From Alphaproteobacteria bacterium (GTDB lineage Bacteria; Pseudomonadota; Alphaproteobacteria; RF32; CAG-239), in assembly GCA_017470585.1 (NCBI GenBank), contig JAFUYI010000038.1:1-33157 (forward strand): a DNA stretch of 33,157 nucleotides, written 5' to 3'. The number at the start of each line of letters is the position of its first letter. The first letter of the stretch is position 1. Under the pieces are notes generated by a model. The model was given only the letters and a program-made list of their open reading frames with translations. It made no database searches and was not told where the DNA came from. Position numbers and translations under genes: made by a program. Below are positions 15,021 to 22,675 of this stretch, piece after piece.

Positions 15021-15810
15021 GTTTTTCATCAATTCTGAACGGAGTTATAGATTTAGCGAGTCCGGTTTTATCATCGGTTTCAACCATGATGGCGCAAACA
15101 CTGCCGCCATGAGTACAAACTTCCAGCTTGTTGGCATTATATCTCTGACAGAGCCTGTCAATCGGAGCCTGTTTTTCAAAACCCAAAACCGAGTCATAAT
15201 TGCCGCACATCCCGACATCGGTTATGTAGGCCGTGCCTTGAGGCATAACTTTGGCATCGGCGGTCGGGACATGGGTGTGCGTACCAGCGACAACGGAAAC
15301 TCTGCCGTCAAGATAACAGCCGAAAGCCAATTTTTCGGAAGTGCATTCAGCGTGAATATCTACAAATATGGCATCTATATTTTTGCCTAGATTATAAGAC
15401 CTCAAGAGATTATCAATTGCAAATGCGGGATTATCGACCGGATCCATAAAAACACGCCCCAACACTTGAGCTATTAAAATCACTCTGCCATCGGCAAGGC
15501 GAAATTCGGTTGCTCCGCGCCCCGATGAATTGGCGGGGTAGTTGAGCGGGCGGATAATCTGTTTGCTGCTGTCTAAAAACGGAACAATATCGCGGTGTTG
15601 CCAAACATGATTGCCGGTTGTCAATACATCTGCTCCGGCGTTAAGAAAAGTTTTGGCAATGTTTTCACTTACTCCGAAACCGTGTGCGGCATTTTCGACG
15701 TTAACGATAATTACATCAGCTGCAAATTTTTGACGCATATATTTAAGATTTTTCAAGACGGCTTCACGTCCGGCACGTCCGACGACATCGCCGCAATAGA
15801 TGATTTTCAA
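15010..15810 (-). CDS. YmdB-like metallophosphoesterase (TIGR00282 type)
   Basis: 266 residues of the calcineurin-like family related to Bacillus YmdB, a 2',3'-cyclic-nucleotide phosphodiesterase. Metal and active-site motifs are in family order: CGDVVGRAGR at the N-terminus, VNVENAAHGFG, TTGNHVWQ, DIHAECTSEK, VAGTHTHVPTAD and the YITDVGMCG segment. No signal peptide, so cytoplasmic. It lies between 6S RNA and the phosphoribosyltransferase on the same strand; many alphaproteobacteria have a 5-formyltetrahydrofolate cyclo-ligase gene at this point, which is absent here. The substrate in this organism is inferred from the family. Confidence 0.92.
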   Translation of the reverse strand: MKIIYCGDVVGRAGREAVLKNLKYMRQKFAADVIIVNVENAAHGFGVSENIAKTFLNAGADVLTTGNHVWQHRDIVPFLDSSKQIIRPLNYPANSSGRGATEFRLADGRVILIAQVLGRVFMDPVDNPAFAIDNLLRSYNLGKNIDAIFVDIHAECTSEKLAFGCYLDGRVSVVAGTHTHVPTADAKVMPQGTAYITDVGMCGNYDSVLGFEKQAPIDRLCQRYNANKLEVCTHGGSVCAIMVETDDKTGLAKSITPFRIDEKHDQ

Positions 15811-15846
15811 TTTATCCTCTCAAATATCAAAGTGCTTATCAAAAAG

Positions 15847-16006
15847 AAGAGAGGCCCATTCGACCGTATAAGCGTACCTTCTCGAACCGCATCTCTATAG
15901 GTGGGCGTCATATACCAAGACCTCAGTCAGGGCAGGGACAACTCCCGAAACAAACTCGAGGCTCGGAGGATCTGCGGAATACTACGAATCGAACAGCACC
16001 TCTCTA
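15847..16006 (-). ncRNA. ssrS: 6S RNA
   Basis: About 160 nt on the minus strand, directly downstream of zapA, the usual location in alphaproteobacteria. The ends pair: 5' GAGAGGTGCTGTTCGA with 3' TCGAATGGGCCTCTC. The middle can fold into the long, interrupted stem with a central bubble that mimics an open promoter and binds RNA polymerase sigma70 holoenzyme. Identified by location, length and closing stem, not by a covariance search. It may be processed from the zapA transcript, as no separate strong promoter was seen. Confidence 0.9.
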
Positions 16007-16014
16007 TTTATATA

Positions 16015-16353
16015 TTACACCGATTCGATAATTTTTGCAATATTTTTTATCTTTTCTTCCAAATTTTGTATGCGAACGGCAACTTTTTGTTCGTCTTCAG
16101 CCGATATTGCCGGCTGATTTTCCGGCTTTGTTGCGGAAGAGGTCAGTTGCTTTCTTGCTTCCATAAGGTCGTCGGCGGTTAAAATGCCGATCATCGCCAA
16201 CATCATATTTTCGCTGATTTTACCGTTAAAGCTTTTTAAAAGCTGGGCTTTCTGCTCCAAAATCTGTGCAAGCTGCATAATGCGGACTTCCTGTCCGTTT
16301 TCACAGGCAATTGGATATTCGCGTTCATTGATGGTTATAACTACTTGCGACAT
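16015..16353 (-). CDS. zapA: Cell division protein ZapA-like
   Basis: 112 residues. The N-terminal domain (VVITINEREYPIACENGQE) matches the ZapA fold that binds FtsZ, and the C-terminal part (LEEKIKNIAKIIESV) is a coiled coil for dimerisation. The family stabilises the Z ring. Start ATG at 16353 overlaps the stop of the upstream small gene (TAATG). 6S RNA follows within 10 bp, giving the alphaproteobacterial order small coiled-coil gene, zapA, ssrS. Confidence 0.9.
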   Translation of the reverse strand: MSQVVITINEREYPIACENGQEVRIMQLAQILEQKAQLLKSFNGKISENMMLAMIGILTADDLMEARKQLTSSATKPENQPAISAEDEQKVAVRIQNLEEKIKNIAKIIESV

Positions 16354-16529
16354 TATTTTTTCGCCCCGTCCAATACCTTAATCAGAGACTCGATTCTATC
16401 AACGGAATCGCGCGCCGAGAGTTTGAGCAATTCAATCTTCTTGGCTTTGGCAAGAACTTTCTGCTCCAAGCTTTCCAAAGCTTTTTCCAGTTTTTCAAGC
16501 TCCATATCAAAAATTGATTTTTCGGTCAT
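16353..16529 (-). CDS. Small coiled-coil protein upstream of zapA (DUF4164-like)
   Basis: A 58-residue protein below the usual size cut-off. It is highly charged with a heptad pattern (ELEKLEKALESLEQK) predicted to form a coiled coil, ends in GAKK, and overlaps zapA by TAATG. In alphaproteobacteria a DUF4164-type small coiled-coil gene is commonly found directly upstream of zapA; position and composition support this, but the sequence match itself is weak evidence. Possibly a ZapB-like partner (inference). Confidence 0.75.
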   Translation of the reverse strand: MTEKSIFDMELEKLEKALESLEQKVLAKAKKIELLKLSARDSVDRIESLIKVLDGAKK

Positions 16530-16605
16530 AAAAGTTCACTTTCTTTTAATCTTATTCGGGCATATTAAAGAAAATAATTAAATTTTCAAGCTGTAATAAA
16601 AGGTT

Positions 16606-17139
16606 ATGCCGAACTTTATTCTTAATATAAATTCAAAAGATGATGATTTGCTGGAAAAAGACCCGCAGATTCAATGTTGTCTTCTTAATACGGAGATGGA
16701 GGAAAATATTTGCTTGAAAATTGCCGAACAGCTCAAAAAAAGTTCTCGTATCTTGCTTTTAACCGGAAAAAATGCACTTGTTTGGTATAAAAAATTGTCG
16801 GCAGACGGTGTTTTGGCGGATTTGAGTTCGTCTTCGGATATAAAAAAAGATATTTTAACGCTTAAAACTAAATTACAATCCGGTGTGCTGGGGATAATTT
16901 GCCGCAATCGCCGCCACGAAGCAATGATTGCAAGCGAAAACAATATTGATTTTATCGCTTTCAGAGTTTGGTATGACGGATGCGCCAAAACCCTGGAGCT
17001 GACACAGTGGTACAATGAGTTGTTTTTACTTCAAATGGCACTTATCCCAAGTGATGAAAAGGTTGATTTTGCGGTCTTTCCGAGTGATATTTTAATTTTA
17101 ACCCCTGAACAATATAAGATTTTTGTTGCGAAAAAATAA
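16606..17139 (+). CDS. Degenerate ThiE-like TIM-barrel protein (tentative)
   Basis: 177 residues, cytoplasmic. Alternating beta/alpha segments (RILLLTGKNALVWYKKLSADGVLADLSS, LGIICRNRRHEAMIASENNIDFIAFR) resemble the thiamine-phosphate-synthase fold, and a ThiE-like gene near efp is a recurring alphaproteobacterial arrangement. The phosphate- and pyrophosphate-binding residues of true ThiE are not evident, so if the fold is right, catalysis is doubtful. No strong ribosome-binding site is visible before the ATG. It precedes efp by about 60 bp. Confidence 0.5.
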   Translation: MPNFILNINSKDDDLLEKDPQIQCCLLNTEMEENICLKIAEQLKKSSRILLLTGKNALVWYKKLSADGVLADLSSSSDIKKDILTLKTKLQSGVLGIICRNRRHEAMIASENNIDFIAFRVWYDGCAKTLELTQWYNELFLLQMALIPSDEKVDFAVFPSDILILTPEQYKIFVAKK

Positions 17140-17197
17140 AGTTTAGGGTAATTATGCAAAAAAAGTATGAAAATATGACAATTTAAGGAGTATAAAA

Positions 17198-17761
17198 ATG
17201 AAGCAACAAGCAGTAGCCATCCGCGTCGGTTGGGTGATCGAATATAAAGGCAAACCGTGGACGGTTGTAAAAGCGGTACACATTAAGCCCGGTAAGGGCG
17301 GAGCCTTTATGCAGGTTGAAATGAAATCGGTTGAGGAAGGCACCAAAACCAATGAACGTTTCCGCTCGGAGGATACGGTTGAAAAGCTGATGGTTGAAGA
17401 AAAAGACTGCCAATTCCTGTATGAGGATTCGCTGGGACTTACCTTTATGGATTCGGAGACTTTTGAACAATTTACCATGCCTGCCGATATGTTGGGCGAT
17501 TCGCGCCCGTTTATGGTTGAGGGAATGACGGTTTATATCAATTTCATCGACGGCAAACCGGTTGCGGTTGAACTCCCCCAACAGACTGTTTGCACCGTTG
17601 TTGAAACCGAACCGGTCGTAAAAGGTCAAACAGCTGCCTCTTCTTATAAGCCGGCAATTCTTGATAACGGTGTGCGCGTAATGGTTCCTCCGTTTATCAG
17701 CCAAGGCGAAAAAATCGTTGTCAATACTTCCGAAGCAACCTATGTTGAAAGAGCAAAATAA
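17198..17761 (+). CDS. efp: Elongation factor P
   Basis: 187 residues with the three-domain EF-P layout. EF-P relieves ribosome stalling at polyproline. The tip loop carries Lys33 in KPGKGGAFMQVEMK, equivalent to the lysine that EpmA beta-lysylates in E. coli. The C-terminal signature (LPQQTVCTVVETEPVVKGQTAA...KPAILDNGVRVMVPPFISQGEKI) is intact. Start ATG follows AAGGAG. The TAA overlaps the ATG of the next gene (ATAATG). Confidence 0.97.
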   Translation: MKQQAVAIRVGWVIEYKGKPWTVVKAVHIKPGKGGAFMQVEMKSVEEGTKTNERFRSEDTVEKLMVEEKDCQFLYEDSLGLTFMDSETFEQFTMPADMLGDSRPFMVEGMTVYINFIDGKPVAVELPQQTVCTVVETEPVVKGQTAASSYKPAILDNGVRVMVPPFISQGEKIVVNTSEATYVERAK

Positions 17762-18564
17762 TGTCATATCTTTCGCCTTTACTTACAATGATGGTGAGTG
17801 TGGTCAAACGAGCCACCTCTAACCTTGACCGTGATTTCAGCGAGCTTGAGCGTTTGCAGTCATCGGTGCGCCCCTATCAGAATTTTGTTGCCAATTCCTA
17901 TAATAAAGTAGCGCAAAATCTGCGGGTCGAGCTGGGGCGCGTAAAACCCGATGCTCAATTTATCGAAAAAAACGTTGAAGAAGTCCCCGCCGAGGGATCT
18001 TGCTTTTTGGTTAATCCGATTGACGGATTGAGCAATTTTTCGCGCGGTATTCCGATGTTTGCAACCACGGTTGCATACTGCGAAAGCGGCGATGTGCGTG
18101 CGGTGGTGATTTATAACCGCGGCAGCGATGAACTGTTTTTTGCCGAAAAAGGTAACGGAGCCTTCAAAGAGGGATTCCGTAATTATGAAAGATTGCGCGT
18201 TTCCGCTAATAAAGACGAGTCGCAAGCTCTCCTGATGGTGCAAAACGGCTATGAAGTCGGTTCGGAAGAATATAACGCCGTTCAGCATAAGATTGCCAAG
18301 TTTTCTTCGCAAATCCGCAATTTCGGAGCGGTTTCCATCGGTATGGCTTACACTGCCGCGGGAAAAGCCGATATGGCTTTGTGTTTCGGCGGTTCCAAAA
18401 ACAGCGTGGTTGCAGGACTCTTGTTGGTTAAAGAAGCCGGAGGCTATCTCTATGATTTGAGTATGAAAAAGATTGCCCCTGCCAAAGCCGATAAAATCTT
18501 AAACTCACCCAATTTGGTCGCCGCTAACACCGGTTTGGAAAATTTGGTTAAAAAATTTAAGTAA
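17761..18564 (+). CDS. Inositol-monophosphatase-like protein, probably catalytically altered
   Basis: 267 residues of the IMPase fold. It is overlapped with efp and followed 9 bp later by the OmpA-like gene, so one operon. The metal-binding motif normally reading D-P-I/L-D-G-T reads N85-P-I-D88-G-L-S here, replacing the first Asp by Asn. The C-terminal W-D-x-A-A-G motif reads N-S-V-V-A-G, replacing its Asp by Ser, while the EAGG that follows is kept. Loss of two of the metal ligands suggests weak or no phosphatase activity. The fold and neighbourhood are clear; the biochemical role is not. Confidence 0.82.
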   Translation: MSYLSPLLTMMVSVVKRATSNLDRDFSELERLQSSVRPYQNFVANSYNKVAQNLRVELGRVKPDAQFIEKNVEEVPAEGSCFLVNPIDGLSNFSRGIPMFATTVAYCESGDVRAVVIYNRGSDELFFAEKGNGAFKEGFRNYERLRVSANKDESQALLMVQNGYEVGSEEYNAVQHKIAKFSSQIRNFGAVSIGMAYTAAGKADMALCFGGSKNSVVAGLLLVKEAGGYLYDLSMKKIAPAKADKILNSPNLVAANTGLENLVKKFK

Positions 18565-18573
18565 GGAGTTGAA

Positions 18574-19401
18574 ATGAAGCGTCGTGTTATTTCATTGACT
18601 ATTGCCGCTCTTCTGCTTGCAAAGGAAGCGGTCGCGGACTATGAAATAAATTTGTCGGTTATTGATGCTTTAGGCGGGGAAAGCACTTCATCTGAACCGC
18701 CGATTCCATCATTAAAACCGCAGTCGCCGCATAAAACGACCGCACAGAAGAAAACCGTGCAAAAAACTTTGCCTTCAAAAGCAAATGAGCTCAAAGACAA
18801 AACCCATCACAAAAACAGCCGTGCGGAAAGTTTAGTTCCGGAGTCTTTATTTGAAACGCTTGAAAATAAAGAAGAAACTGCGCCGAAAACGTCTGAAATC
18901 AAGGAAGAAAAAATAATCTCTGCCGAACAGCCGATTGATAAAACTTCTTTGCAACCGGAAGAAAAAGCCGTCGAAGCTGTCGCTCAAACTAAAGAGCCGA
19001 TTGAAGAAGCTACGGTAACAGAGCCCAAAAAAATTCCGGAGGAACCGGAAATCCTTTTAGAGCAGACAAAGCCTGTTGAGCTGCCTCAAAAGGTCGTTGA
19101 GGATGAACTTGATGATGTGCTTAAATTTTCCGAAAAAGGGGATACTTTGAGCGAAACCAATATCCGCCAGCTTAATAATTTTGCCGATAAGATCAAAAGT
19201 ATTCAAAAACCGTTTAAGATTTTGATTGAAGCTTATAATTATGATGACGGCGAAAACAGTTTTGCCCGCAAGCGTTTAAGTCTTAACCGTGCGGTTACGA
19301 TACGTTCGTATTTGATGGAAAAAGGCTATAAAAGCTTCAATATTAAAATTATTAACACCGAAAATTTTGACTTGCGCAACAGCGTGGCGATAAGTTATTA
19401 A
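18574..19401 (+). CDS. Exported OmpA-like C-terminal domain protein
   Basis: 275 residues. An N-terminal signal peptide (about residues 1-21, ending VADYE) is followed by a long Pro/Glu/Lys/Thr-rich low-complexity linker (about 35-175), then an OmpA-like domain from about residue 180 (LDDVLKFSEKGDTLSETNIRQLNNFADKI...IEAYNYDDG...RKRLSLNRAVTIRSYLMEKG). This domain usually binds peptidoglycan, though the key Asp/Arg pair is only partly evident. The linker could span the periplasm. AAGGAG precedes the ATG; it is the last gene of the efp cluster. Confidence 0.78.
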   Translation: MKRRVISLTIAALLLAKEAVADYEINLSVIDALGGESTSSEPPIPSLKPQSPHKTTAQKKTVQKTLPSKANELKDKTHHKNSRAESLVPESLFETLENKEETAPKTSEIKEEKIISAEQPIDKTSLQPEEKAVEAVAQTKEPIEEATVTEPKKIPEEPEILLEQTKPVELPQKVVEDELDDVLKFSEKGDTLSETNIRQLNNFADKIKSIQKPFKILIEAYNYDDGENSFARKRLSLNRAVTIRSYLMEKGYKSFNIKIINTENFDLRNSVAISY

Positions 19402-19420
19402 AAAAAATATAAAAAAAAGC

Positions 19421-19449
19421 TTGAAATAATTTTTTGTGTAATGTATAAG
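19421..19449 (+). promoter_or_regulatory. Promoter of rpmE
   Basis: TTGAAA (19421-19426), a 17-bp spacer and TATAAG (19444-19449), 31 bp before the rpmE start. Confidence 0.65.
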
Positions 19450-19480
19450 AGCAACAATTATAAAATTTAGGAGTATGAAA

Positions 19481-19711
19481 ATGAAAAAAGGTATTCATCC
19501 GGATTACCACGAGATTAGTTATGTTATGACTGATGGTAGCGTATTTTCTACCAAATCTACATGGGGAAAAGCCGGAGACAAAATGAATTTGGAAATTGAC
19601 CCGAAATCCCATCCGGCATGGACCGGCGTTCATCGTTTGGTTGATACCGGCGGACAGCTTTCCAAGTTCAAGAATAAGTTTGGTGCTTTTGGTATTAAAA
19701 CCTCAAACTAA
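19481..19711 (+). CDS. rpmE: Ribosomal protein L31
   Basis: 76 residues starting [12 protein letters not shown], with [24 protein letters not shown] and FKNKFG typical of L31 in the large subunit. There is no Cys, so this is the zinc-independent (C-minus) form. The ATG at 19475 lies 1 nt from the GGAG ribosome-binding site, so ATG 19481 is preferred and fits the family N-terminus. An intrinsic terminator follows. Confidence 0.95.
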   Translation: MKKGIHPDYHEISYVMTDGSVFSTKSTWGKAGDKMNLEIDPKSHPAWTGVHRLVDTGGQLSKFKNKFGAFGIKTSN

Positions 19712-19734
19712 AATTAAAACGTTTAATAAGTGTA

Positions 19735-19767
19735 AGCCTGCGTTCATATTTTGAACGTAGGTTTTTA
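19735..19767 (+). terminator. Terminator after rpmE
   Basis: CCTGCGTTC pairs with GAACGTAGG around a short AT-rich loop, followed by TTTTT. Confidence 0.75.
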
Positions 19768-19795
19768 CCGACAACTGCACAGAAAGGATAACAAA

Positions 19796-20635
19796 ATGAG
19801 CGCACCTTTAATGCCCAAAGCAACTGCCGTATGGCTGGTTGATAACACGACTCTTACTTTCCGCCAAATCGGCAAATTCTGCGAACTGCATGAATTGGAA
19901 GTACAGGCAATTGCCGACGGTGCCGTCGGTGCCAATATTGTGGGAATCAGCCCGATTGCCACCGGACAGTTGACAATGGAAGAAATTAAACGTTGTCAGG
20001 CAGATAAGAATGCTGAATTGGTCGGCAGTGAGCTGGAGGGCAATGTTAAAGGCTTAAACCGCAAAAATAAACGCGTTTTGTCTCCCTCGCAGCGCAGCGA
20101 TAAACCGGCGGCAATTTTGTGGATTATCCACAACTGTCCGGAAATTTCCGATGCTCAAATTTGCAAGCTTGTCGGCACAACTAAAAACACCATTGATTCT
20201 TTGCGTAACGGAACTCATCGTGATATGGATGAATTGGAACCGAAAAATCCCGTTGCCGTTGGATTGTGCAAAGAAAAGGATTTAGAGGAGGCGATAGCCG
20301 TTTCCAAGCGTCAGGCAGAATTGAAATTGGCAAAAGAAAACGCCCCGAAAAAGGCAAAAAAGACGGAGAAGGCAACTGCCAAGAAAACGACAGCCAAAGC
20401 CGCAGTAAAGAAAACGGTTGCCAAAAAGACCTCAGCTAAAAAAGCAACTGCCAAAAAGACTGCGACCAAAAAGTCCGTTGCCAAGAAAGCAACCGCAGAA
20501 AAAAAGACAACCAAAAAAGTAACTGTTAAAAAAGCGGATTCAAAGAAAACGACTGCTAAAAAGACAGTAACCAAGAAAGCTGCGGCTAAAAAAACAACCA
20601 AAAAGGCTACTGCTAAAAAGACACCAGCCGAATAA
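19796..20635 (+). CDS. trcR: TrcR (DUF1013) cell-cycle regulator with a Lys/Ala-rich tail
   Basis: 279 residues. Residues 1-180 match the alphaproteobacterial DUF1013 family, known as cell-cycle transcriptional regulator Trc[49 protein letters not shown], and an HTH-like segment in [34 protein letters not shown]. From about residue 183 the protein continues in a roughly 97-residue histone H1-like tail of repeated Lys-Lys-x-Thr/Ala-Ala units, which the core family does not need. The tail should bind DNA non-specifically. Start chosen at ATG 19796 after AAAGGATAAC. An in-frame ATG at 19751 lies in the rpmE terminator region and is rejected. Confidence 0.85.
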   Translation: MSAPLMPKATAVWLVDNTTLTFRQIGKFCELHELEVQAIADGAVGANIVGISPIATGQLTMEEIKRCQADKNAELVGSELEGNVKGLNRKNKRVLSPSQRSDKPAAILWIIHNCPEISDAQICKLVGTTKNTIDSLRNGTHRDMDELEPKNPVAVGLCKEKDLEEAIAVSKRQAELKLAKENAPKKAKKTEKATAKKTTAKAAVKKTVAKKTSAKKATAKKTATKKSVAKKATAEKKTTKKVTVKKADSKKTTAKKTVTKKAAAKKTTKKATAKKTPAE

Positions 20636-20649
20636 TTACTGATGTTTTA

Positions 20650-20690
20650 TCAAACAGGCGGGGTATCTAAACTCCCGCCTGTTTTTTACC
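20650..20690. terminator. Bidirectional terminator between trcR and a family B gene
   Basis: AACAGGCGGG (20653-20662) pairs with CCCGCCTGTT (20674-20683), followed by T6. It lies between two convergent genes. Confidence 0.85.
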
Positions 20691-20702
20691 CCAAATTTTC
20701 CA

Positions 20703-21245
20703 TCAACTGGCTGTATAAGAGATAGTGATGGTTTTCGTGTGTTTACCGGGCTTGTAATAGGTAAGATTCATTGCTATACAATGTTGTGGATAAACCTTAA
20801 AAGTGTTTCCCGCTGAGTGAATAATTTGTAAATCACATTCATTACGACGATCATCATCACCGCTTAATATTCCGAAAAGTGCGCCATTATTCAAACCGTC
20901 AAATCCCAAACCACCGCAAGAAGATGACGGCGTATTGCAAGCAGAAGGATTAGCTATGTTTGCGGTAAAAGAGCCTAATGTGGTTCCGCTTACCGAGATT
21001 ATAGAATCTACTTTACTTGTAACGCTTCCCGAAGAATCCATATAAAATTCCTGGTTATAACAGCTAAAGCATGCACCAGCATCTATGGTAATGGTACCAA
21101 TATCTAAATCTTGAGTAACGCTCAAACTGGCATCGTGGGCGATTGTGGCGGTAACGGTCATTGTTGCCGAGTTGCCCGCGTATGCGCAGTATGAACCTAT
21201 GGAAACTGCGGCAACGCCAAGTAATAAAATATAATTTTTCATCAT
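20703..21245 (-). CDS. Secreted beta-rich protein, family B, copy 1
   Basis: 180 residues with a signal peptide (MMKNYILLLGVAAVSIGSY, cleavage likely after the Ala-Tyr-Ala that precedes Gly-Asn-Ser). The mature part begins with Ala/Thr-rich strands (TMTVTATIAHDASL), then DLDIGTITIDAG, GSFTANIANPSAC, a SCGGL loop, SAGNTFKVYP and the final TITISYTAS. Several Cys pairs could form disulfides. The motifs GTI-x-D, FTANI and a T-x-T-I-S-Y end link it to family A, so A and B are probably one superfamily. A DUF4402-type surface protein is possible but unproven. The first of two tandem ATGs is used, at the same distance from AAGGAAG as in the other copies. Confidence 0.8.
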   Translation of the reverse strand: MMKNYILLLGVAAVSIGSYCAYAGNSATMTVTATIAHDASLSVTQDLDIGTITIDAGACFSCYNQEFYMDSSGSVTSKVDSIISVSGTTLGSFTANIANPSACNTPSSSCGGLGFDGLNNGALFGILSGDDDRRNECDLQIIHSAGNTFKVYPQHCIAMNLTYYKPGKHTKTITISYTAS

Positions 21246-21489
21246 CTAAACTTCCTTATCTATTGTTAACAAAGAAAAACCACCCCGACGAACAGACGAG
21301 GTGGTTGGAAGTTGAAGACTGTTATGTGCAACAGTGTTGGGTATTCTTTATATTCCCCAACCTTCCAACCATAAAAGGCTGAAAGCATTTTACATCTTTT
21401 TGCAGATGGCACATAAGAGGTCTTCACACCTCAAAGTGACTTTTCATTCACTTCAAAACCACCCTAGCATAAAAAAACTTTTATGTAAA
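21246..21489 (-). promoter_or_regulatory. Structured leader RNA, copy 4, with promoter and attenuator-like terminator
   Basis: Minus strand: -35 TTTACA (complement of 21484-21489), 17-bp spacer, extended -10 TGC-TAGGGT (complement of 21461-21466). The first hairpin AAGTGA/TCACTT is followed by GAGGT/ACCTC. P1 is GGTTGGAAG (21362-21370) with CTTCCAACC (21303-21311); P2 is GTTGGG with CCCAAC (21356-21361/21336-21341); P3 is ACTGTT with AACAGT (21330-21335/21318-21323). The competing strand CTTTCAGCC (21377-21385) pairs fully with the first arm of P1. The terminator-like stem AACCACC/GGTGGTT (21300-21306/21278-21284) shares four bases with P1. The T-tract is interrupted (TTTTTCTTTG), unlike family A leaders. 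Confidence 0.82.
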
Positions 21490-22541
21490 GCAAAATTTTG
21501 CACTTTTTGCTTTCCCTTTTTTGCCTCCCTCCCGCCGTCATGCCTCGAAAGCAACCGTATGGTTGCTTTCGTCAAGGCATCTTCAGAAATTTACGCACAA
21601 TTTCCATTACGTCAATTGCCGGACTTGATCCGGCAATCCAGGTCTATAAATAAGCAAATTGTTTTACCTGGACGCCGCATCAAGTTCGGCTTTGACACTG
21701 GAAAAGTAAGTCTAAACGCCAGTTTTTGTCGTCCATTCTCCCCCCCCCCTTATGTCTATCCTGCCCCAATTGTCGTCCTAAACTCCCACTTTGTCGTCCC
21801 GAACACACCCAATTGTCGTCCTGAACTTGTTTCAGGACCTCTAAAAAATAGATTCCGAAACAAGTTCAGCAAGACAAGCGGGGTGACGGTCAAAAGATCC
21901 CATGATCTTGCTCGTTTCTCGCTCGGAGGGGACGAGAGGGAATGGTCGGGAGACCCCATGACTATTACTAACCTAATCGAGGAGTGACGAGGAGGGTAAA
22001 CCTCAAAAAAAGATGCCGTGTCAAGCACGGCATTGACAAGGGAGAGTAAGACTATACACCATTTTTGTCATCCTGAACTCGTTTCATGATCTCTAACCTA
22101 GATGCTGAAACAAGTTCAGCAAGACAAGCGGGGTGCTGTCCCTCCCGATGTCATCAATGCCGGGCTTGACCGGATTATCCATTTCCCTCACTGACGTCAT
22201 CAATGCCGGACTTGATCCAGCAATCCAGGTCTATAAATAAGCAAATTGTTTCACCTAGACGCCGCATCAAGTGCGGCGTGACATGGGAGGGGAGGAATGC
22301 CGAATATATGGGCGCGTGACATAGGAGGGGAAGGACACCGAATAGATGGGTGTGTGACATAGAGGGAAAGAACGCCAAATAGATGGGTGACGGGGAGGAA
22401 ATCTCTCAAAAAATAGATTCCGAAACAAGTTCGGCTTTGAGATTGGGAGTGGTTGCTTCGTGCGAGGGGCGAGAGCGGAGGCAAAGAGCGATGGTTACAA
22501 AAAGCAATAGCGGCAGTACTTTTATTTTCGGCAATAGATAT
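21490..22541. repeat. Gene-poor region of interspersed palindromic repeats
   Basis: No convincing gene. It holds dispersed palindromes common in alphaproteobacteria. Unit a, CGAAAGCAACC/GGTTGCTTTCG inside ATGCCT...AGGCAT, is at 21538-21582 (copy near 32957-33000). Unit b, about 85 bp, carries GCCGGACTTGATCCGGC, a shared spacer and CGCCGCATCAAG; it is at about 21615-21698 and 22196-22285. Unit c contains CCTGAACTTGTTTCAGG and its partner GAAACAAGTTCAGCAAGAC; it is at about 21815-21885 and 22063-22133, with a half unit near 22400-22440 and another at 33115 to the window end. A run of ten C lies at 21740-21749. Open frames here are long only because of repeat composition. Confidence 0.75.
22279..22387. 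repeat. Three tandem degenerate repeats of about 38 bp
   Basis: Three head-to-tail units start with TGACAT at 22279, 22317 and 22355, each with a purine-rich GGGAGG-type block, then a CCGAATA-GATGGG-type block. The last is 33 bp, and a partial TGACGGGGAGG follows. They lie inside the palindromic repeat region. Confidence 0.6.
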
Positions 22542-22655
22542 CCACCAGTAAACTGGTGGTACTATTGACGCACAAACCTTGCGGTTTGACCGCACTTTCA
22601 GTGCGCAACGGCGTTATTCTAACGCCTTAACATTCATCCCCGTATAAATACGGGG
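22542..22655. repeat. String of five short perfect hairpins
   Basis: In 114 bp, five inverted repeats with tiny loops follow one another: CCACCAGT/ACTGGTGG (22542-22559), AAACC/GGTTT (22574-22587), CGCAC/GTGCG (22591-22605), GGCGTT/AACGCC (22610-22626) and CCCCGTAT/ATACGGGG (22638-22655). No gene overlaps. It may be the end of a lost IS200/IS605-type element, a miniature hairpin element or a structured RNA. Confidence 0.6.
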
Positions 22656-22675
22656 TTTTCTGCAAGGCAACTAAT

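Noticed and set aside
17183-17767. 194-residue minus-strand open frame opposite efp
   Set aside because: It lies entirely antisense to a well-conserved efp gene with a ribosome-binding site; a shadow frame.
20311-20601. 96-residue hydrophobic Val/Phe/Ala-rich minus-strand open frame
   Set aside because: It is the antisense of the Lys/Ala/Thr-rich TrcR tail; the hydrophobic repeat is a by-product of AAR and AAG codons.
21334-21987. 217-residue plus-strand open frame
   Set aside because: It starts inside leader copy 4 in antisense and runs through palindromic repeats. The composition reflects the repeats, and there is no ribosome-binding site.
21756-22595. Open frames in the repeat region on the minus strand (21756-22028, 22175-22378, 22251-22595)
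   Set aside because: They consist of translated tandem and palindromic repeats, with repeated peptide blocks in several frames and no start signals.
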